Positions 4,926-6,936 of a stretch of DNA of 6,936 nt are shown here, piece by piece. Location: assembly GCA_023425485.1 (NCBI GenBank), contig JAFACO010000197.1, forward strand, positions 1 through 6,936, in the 5' to 3' direction. This stretch comes from Bacillota bacterium. Lineage in GTDB: Bacteria; Bacillota; Clostridia; Lachnospirales; Lachnospiraceae. A program made the position numbers and the translations under genes. A model generated the notes under the pieces. That model was not told the origin of the DNA. It saw only the letters and a program-made list of their open reading frames with translations, and made no database searches. The stretch's first letter is position 1, and every line of letters starts with the position of its first letter.

Positions 4926-6605
4926 TTAGTTTAAAACTAAATCTTCTGCTGCTTTTCTTCTAACTGCTTCATTTCTATAAAAGTCAGCAACATCATCGTA
5001 ATTGTAACCCTTTGCTTTTTCTATCATTTCCTGAACAATACTGTTAAACTCATCATCACTCTTAGCATATATTGCTCTCCAAGAGTAATCACGAATTACA
5101 CCTGAAACTTGCTGCCATTTAACTTCCATGTCATCATCTCTCTTTGTTTCAGAGAAGCTGGTTCCAACTGCAACCACTTTATTGTTTACACTTAGATACT
5201 CATCCTGTGTTGTAACACCGGACCAAGCTCTCCATTCATCTAATATATCATATTTTTGGGTTGCATTATAGCTTGCCCAAGAACGATAATTATAACTTTC
5301 TCCATTAGAATCCGGATTAGATGCATCTGTATTCCATGCTTGATAATTTATCTGATTTGTACCATCACGATATGCACCTGTATAATCTCCAGTCATTGGG
5401 GTATCCTGGTCAGTGATTGTCTTTAATCCCAATTCTGTTAGGTAAATCTTTTTATTCTCATCATAATCCCAAGTTACACCCTGTGGACCATAATCACTTG
5501 TCATCTGACCCTCCGGTGTACTTAACCAGTTGATAATCTCCATGCAAAGTTCAGGATACTGAGTATTTGCACCAATTGTGACTACTCTGGCACTGCCATA
5601 TACATTAAGTCCTGACATTAAGGTCTTCTGATCCTCCATGACAACAGGATACATTGCCTTTCCAGCGTCTAAATGCTCTGGAATATTGTATTGCATGGAA
5701 CCAGCATAATTAAAGATATTAAAGAAAGCTACTCCGCCCGTGTAATCCTCTTGTGCCCCATCTGCTCCCTGTGTCATGGAGTCCGGATCAAGTAAGCCCT
5801 TTTGATATAGCTGGTTATAGAAACTCAGACATCTTAAGTAAATTCCATCGTCAGCTAAACAATCCTGCCAGGTCTGGTTTTCTACATCGTATAAGCCAAT
5901 TCCCAACTCTTCATATCCGTATAATGCAGCCGTAGCCTTTACAAACATAACCATGTTTCCATCCCAATCACTAAATAGCGATACTCCATAGGTTTCATGA
6001 CCAGAGTCAGAAGTTGGGCAGATTTCTTTCATTTGAGCCAGGACATCAATCCAATCCTCTAAGGTTTCAACCTTAGGGAAACCAAGATCTCGATATAAAT
6101 CAAAGCGTACATCAGGATGATAGATGGTTGATCCATGGTCATCGGGTGAGGATGCTACTCCTAAACCATAACCATATAGTTTGCCATCCGGGCTCAAGCC
6201 TTGATTTTTCTCTAGAGCCTTTGGCATATTTTCTTTAATATATGAACCGTATTCTGTTAGTAGGTCATCTTCATTCCAGTCAAAGAGCATACCTTTATCA
6301 ATTGCTTCCAGGTAATTACCACTATCACTGCCAAATAGAACAATATCACCTAAATTACCGGATTCCATTCTAGTTACAAACACTCCGTCTGCATCATTTA
6401 CAATGGTCACCTTAACATTAAACTTATCCAGTAAAACCTTTGCAAACCATCCAACCTGTTCACCGCTATAATTAGCTAACTGTGAATATACTGTCAGTTC
6501 AATTGGTTCCTCTTGTTTTTTGCTGCCGCACCCAGTAAATACGATTCCTGAAACTGTAATGCAAATTATTAACATACATGTCAGCTTCTTTGTCCATTTT
6601 TTCAT
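4926..6605 (-). CDS. Extracellular solute-binding lipoprotein of a sugar ABC transporter (family 1, LplA-like)
   Basis: 559 residues from the chosen ATG. MKKWTKK and a hydrophobic core to residue 24 form a signal peptide with a lipobox-like F23-T-G-C26 (Phe at -3 is less usual), followed by GSKKQEEP, so the protein should be lipid-anchored outside the membrane. The rest fits a large family 1 periplasmic-binding fold: an N-terminal strand ELTVYS (36-41), GDIVLFGSD (86-94), PDGKLYGYG (139-147), TLEDWIDVLAQMKEICP (181-197), KGLLDPDSM (269-277) and the hinge-region motif INWLSTPEGQ (358-367) with GPQGVTWDYDENKK (373-386). This size and motif set occur in binding proteins serving LplB/LplC-type permeases for plant-derived oligosaccharides. 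Aromatic residues (W380, W424, W443, W459, W461) are candidate sugar-stacking residues. GGAGG at 6612-6616 gives a 6-base spacer to the ATG at 6605; the longer TTG start at 6626 has no such site. No permease genes lie in the window. The preceding gene probably encodes a carbohydrate-active enzyme, so a sugar ligand is likely but unidentified. Confidence 0.9.
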   Translation of the reverse strand: MKKWTKKLTCMLIICITVSGIVFTGCGSKKQEEPIELTVYSQLANYSGEQVGWFAKVLLDKFNVKVTIVNDADGVFVTRMESGNLGDIVLFGSDSGNYLEAIDKGMLFDWNEDDLLTEYGSYIKENMPKALEKNQGLSPDGKLYGYGLGVASSPDDHGSTIYHPDVRFDLYRDLGFPKVETLEDWIDVLAQMKEICPTSDSGHETYGVSLFSDWDGNMVMFVKATAALYGYEELGIGLYDVENQTWQDCLADDGIYLRCLSFYNQLYQKGLLDPDSMTQGADGAQEDYTGGVAFFNIFNYAGSMQYNIPEHLDAGKAMYPVVMEDQKTLMSGLNVYGSARVVTIGANTQYPELCMEIINWLSTPEGQMTSDYGPQGVTWDYDENKKIYLTELGLKTITDQDTPMTGDYTGAYRDGTNQINYQAWNTDASNPDSNGESYNYRSWASYNATQKYDILDEWRAWSGVTTQDEYLSVNNKVVAVGTSFSETKRDDDMEVKWQQVSGVIRDYSWRAIYAKSDDEFNSIVQEMIEKAKGYNYDDVADFYRNEAVRRKAAEDLVLN

Positions 6606-6611
6606 ATACAT

Positions 6612-6616
6612 CCTCC
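6612..6616 (-). promoter_or_regulatory. Ribosome binding site deciding the solute-binding protein start
   Basis: GGAGG on the minus strand, 6 bases before the ATG at 6605. The in-frame ATG at 6611 abuts the site and the TTG at 6626 lies upstream of it. Only the ATG at 6605 has usable spacing, and it starts the protein with MKKWTKK, a normal signal-peptide beginning. Confidence 0.8.
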
Positions 6617-6650
6617 ATTCTAACAATAAAAAAATAAAATGTTCTCTTTC

Positions 6651-6708
6651 AAGTGTGAAGAATTCTTAGGTGGTGGACTTTTACACCTTAGTATTTTTCT
6701 TCACATTT
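6651..6708 (-). terminator. Imperfect hairpin between the upstream gene and the binding protein; possible attenuator or weak terminator
   Basis: TGTGAAGAA and TTCTTCACA (6697-6705 with 6654-6662 on the minus strand) form a 9-bp outer stem. An inner AGGTG/CACCT stem (6684-6688 with 6668-6672) closes an 11-base loop, and unpaired bases separate the two stems. On the minus strand a T-rich run (TTTTATTTTTTT) follows only about 10 bases later, unlike a standard terminator. It could be a partial terminator or a processing site that lets the binding protein be made at a different level from the upstream gene. No convincing promoter was seen in 6606-6752. A short perfect 7-bp inverted repeat (6734-6740 with 6745-6751) sits just past the upstream stop. 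Confidence 0.35.
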
Positions 6709-6752
6709 ACCCCTTATCAATTACTCTTATCTATAGTTATATTAATAACTAC

Positions 6753-6936
6753 CTATTTCATAAATACGAAGGATACAAGTTCAAACAAATGTCTTCCTTT
6801 GAACATATCAGTAAAGTATCCTCCAAAAGCATGCTCAACTTTAAAATAAACTGCATGTCTTCCAGTTACCTTCTGTACCTTACAAGTAACAACTCCACTG
6901 TCAGGTCCGATTTCTAAACAGCCGATTTCCTCACCG
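6753..6936 (-). CDS. C-terminal end of a probable carbohydrate-active enzyme with CBM6-like tail (5' part outside window)
   Basis: An open frame enters from the right edge and codes for 60 residues before a TAG at 6753-6755. It begins with GEEIGCLEIGPDSG and continues through VVTCKVQKVTGRHAVYFKV to end in MFKGRHLFELVSFVFMK. The alternating strands, the GRHAVYFKV motif (25-33) and the end FELVSFVFMK resemble the C-terminal strands of CBM6-type beta-sandwich modules found at the ends of family 43 and related glycoside hydrolases in Lachnospiraceae, as I recall them. The catalytic part cannot be seen, so the enzyme class is unknown. It is read in the same direction as the solute-binding protein gene, 147 bases upstream, and may share its transcript. 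That the frame is coding is well supported by its composition and protein-like pattern; the CBM6 assignment is tentative. Confidence 0.6.
   Translation of the reverse strand, partial: GEEIGCLEIGPDSGVVTCKVQKVTGRHAVYFKVEHAFGGYFTDMFKGRHLFELVSFVFMK

Noticed and set aside
5753..5935. Plus-strand open frame of 60 codons
   Set aside because: Antisense to the solute-binding protein gene, with no start signals.
6639..6917. Plus-strand open frame of 92 codons
   Set aside because: It spans the hairpin spacer and the antisense of the probable CBM6-like gene end. The minus-strand frame gives a far more protein-like sequence.
1..6936. CRISPR arrays, tRNA or rRNA genes, insertion sequences, phage attachment sites
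   Set aside because: No regularly spaced repeats, cloverleaf or rRNA sequence, transposase or integrase coding, or terminal inverted repeats with target duplications were seen on either strand.

Overview
The window looks like chromosomal DNA from a low-GC Gram-positive anaerobe, most likely a plant-fibre-degrading member of the Lachnospiraceae (Clostridium phytofermentans-like). This rests on the AT-rich composition, strong GGAGG-type ribosome binding sites, sigma-A-type promoter hexamers, lipoprotein signal peptides, a ~560-residue family 1 sugar-binding lipoprotein, and a gene end resembling a carbohydrate-binding module. The species is inferred, not proven. Every supported gene is on the minus strand, so transcription runs from high to low coordinates.

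Layout in transcription order. (1) 6936-6753: last 60 codons of a gene entering from the right, probably a carbohydrate-active enzyme ending in a CBM6-like domain. (2) 6752-6606: a spacer of about 150 bases with an imperfect hairpin and a T-rich stretch. (3) 6605-4926: an extracellular solute-binding lipoprotein of a sugar ABC transporter, followed by a long terminator hairpin (4841-4894). No permease or ATPase gene lies beside it in this window. (4) 4840-4643: a regulatory spacer with a 30-bp-spaced direct repeat and a near-consensus promoter (TTGATA, 17 bp, TATAAT). (5) 4642-3968 and 3971-2736: an OmpR-family response regulator and its membrane sensor histidine kinase, overlapping by ATGA and ending at a perfect 16-bp terminator stem (2676-2719). 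(6) 2675-2394: an AT-rich spacer with TTTAAG repeats and a TATAAT box that lacks a good -35. (7) 2393-1647, 1654-989 and 884-1: a VTC (polyphosphate polymerase-like) protein, a DUF4956 membrane protein, and a carbohydrate-binding (DUF4353-type) lipoprotein whose 3' end is outside the window.

How the genes may work together: the VTC and DUF4956 genes overlap by 8 bases and are probably translationally coupled. The lipoprotein follows after 104 bases without a clear terminator. VTC, DUF4956 and DUF4353-type proteins, often with a CotH-kinase protein, recur together in Firmicutes, but no function for the set has been settled. The two-component system just upstream is the obvious candidate regulator. 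The cassette promoter has two 11-bp direct repeats where an OmpR/PhoB-type activator would bind. The most interesting hypothesis here is therefore a two-component-controlled envelope cassette in which a cytoplasmic polyphosphate-polymerase-like enzyme works with a membrane protein and a surface beta-helix lipoprotein.

Three translation starts are placed downstream of the longest open frames (VTC at 2393, regulator at 4642, solute-binding protein at 6605), because ribosome binding sites, and for the regulator the promoter position, favour the shorter forms.
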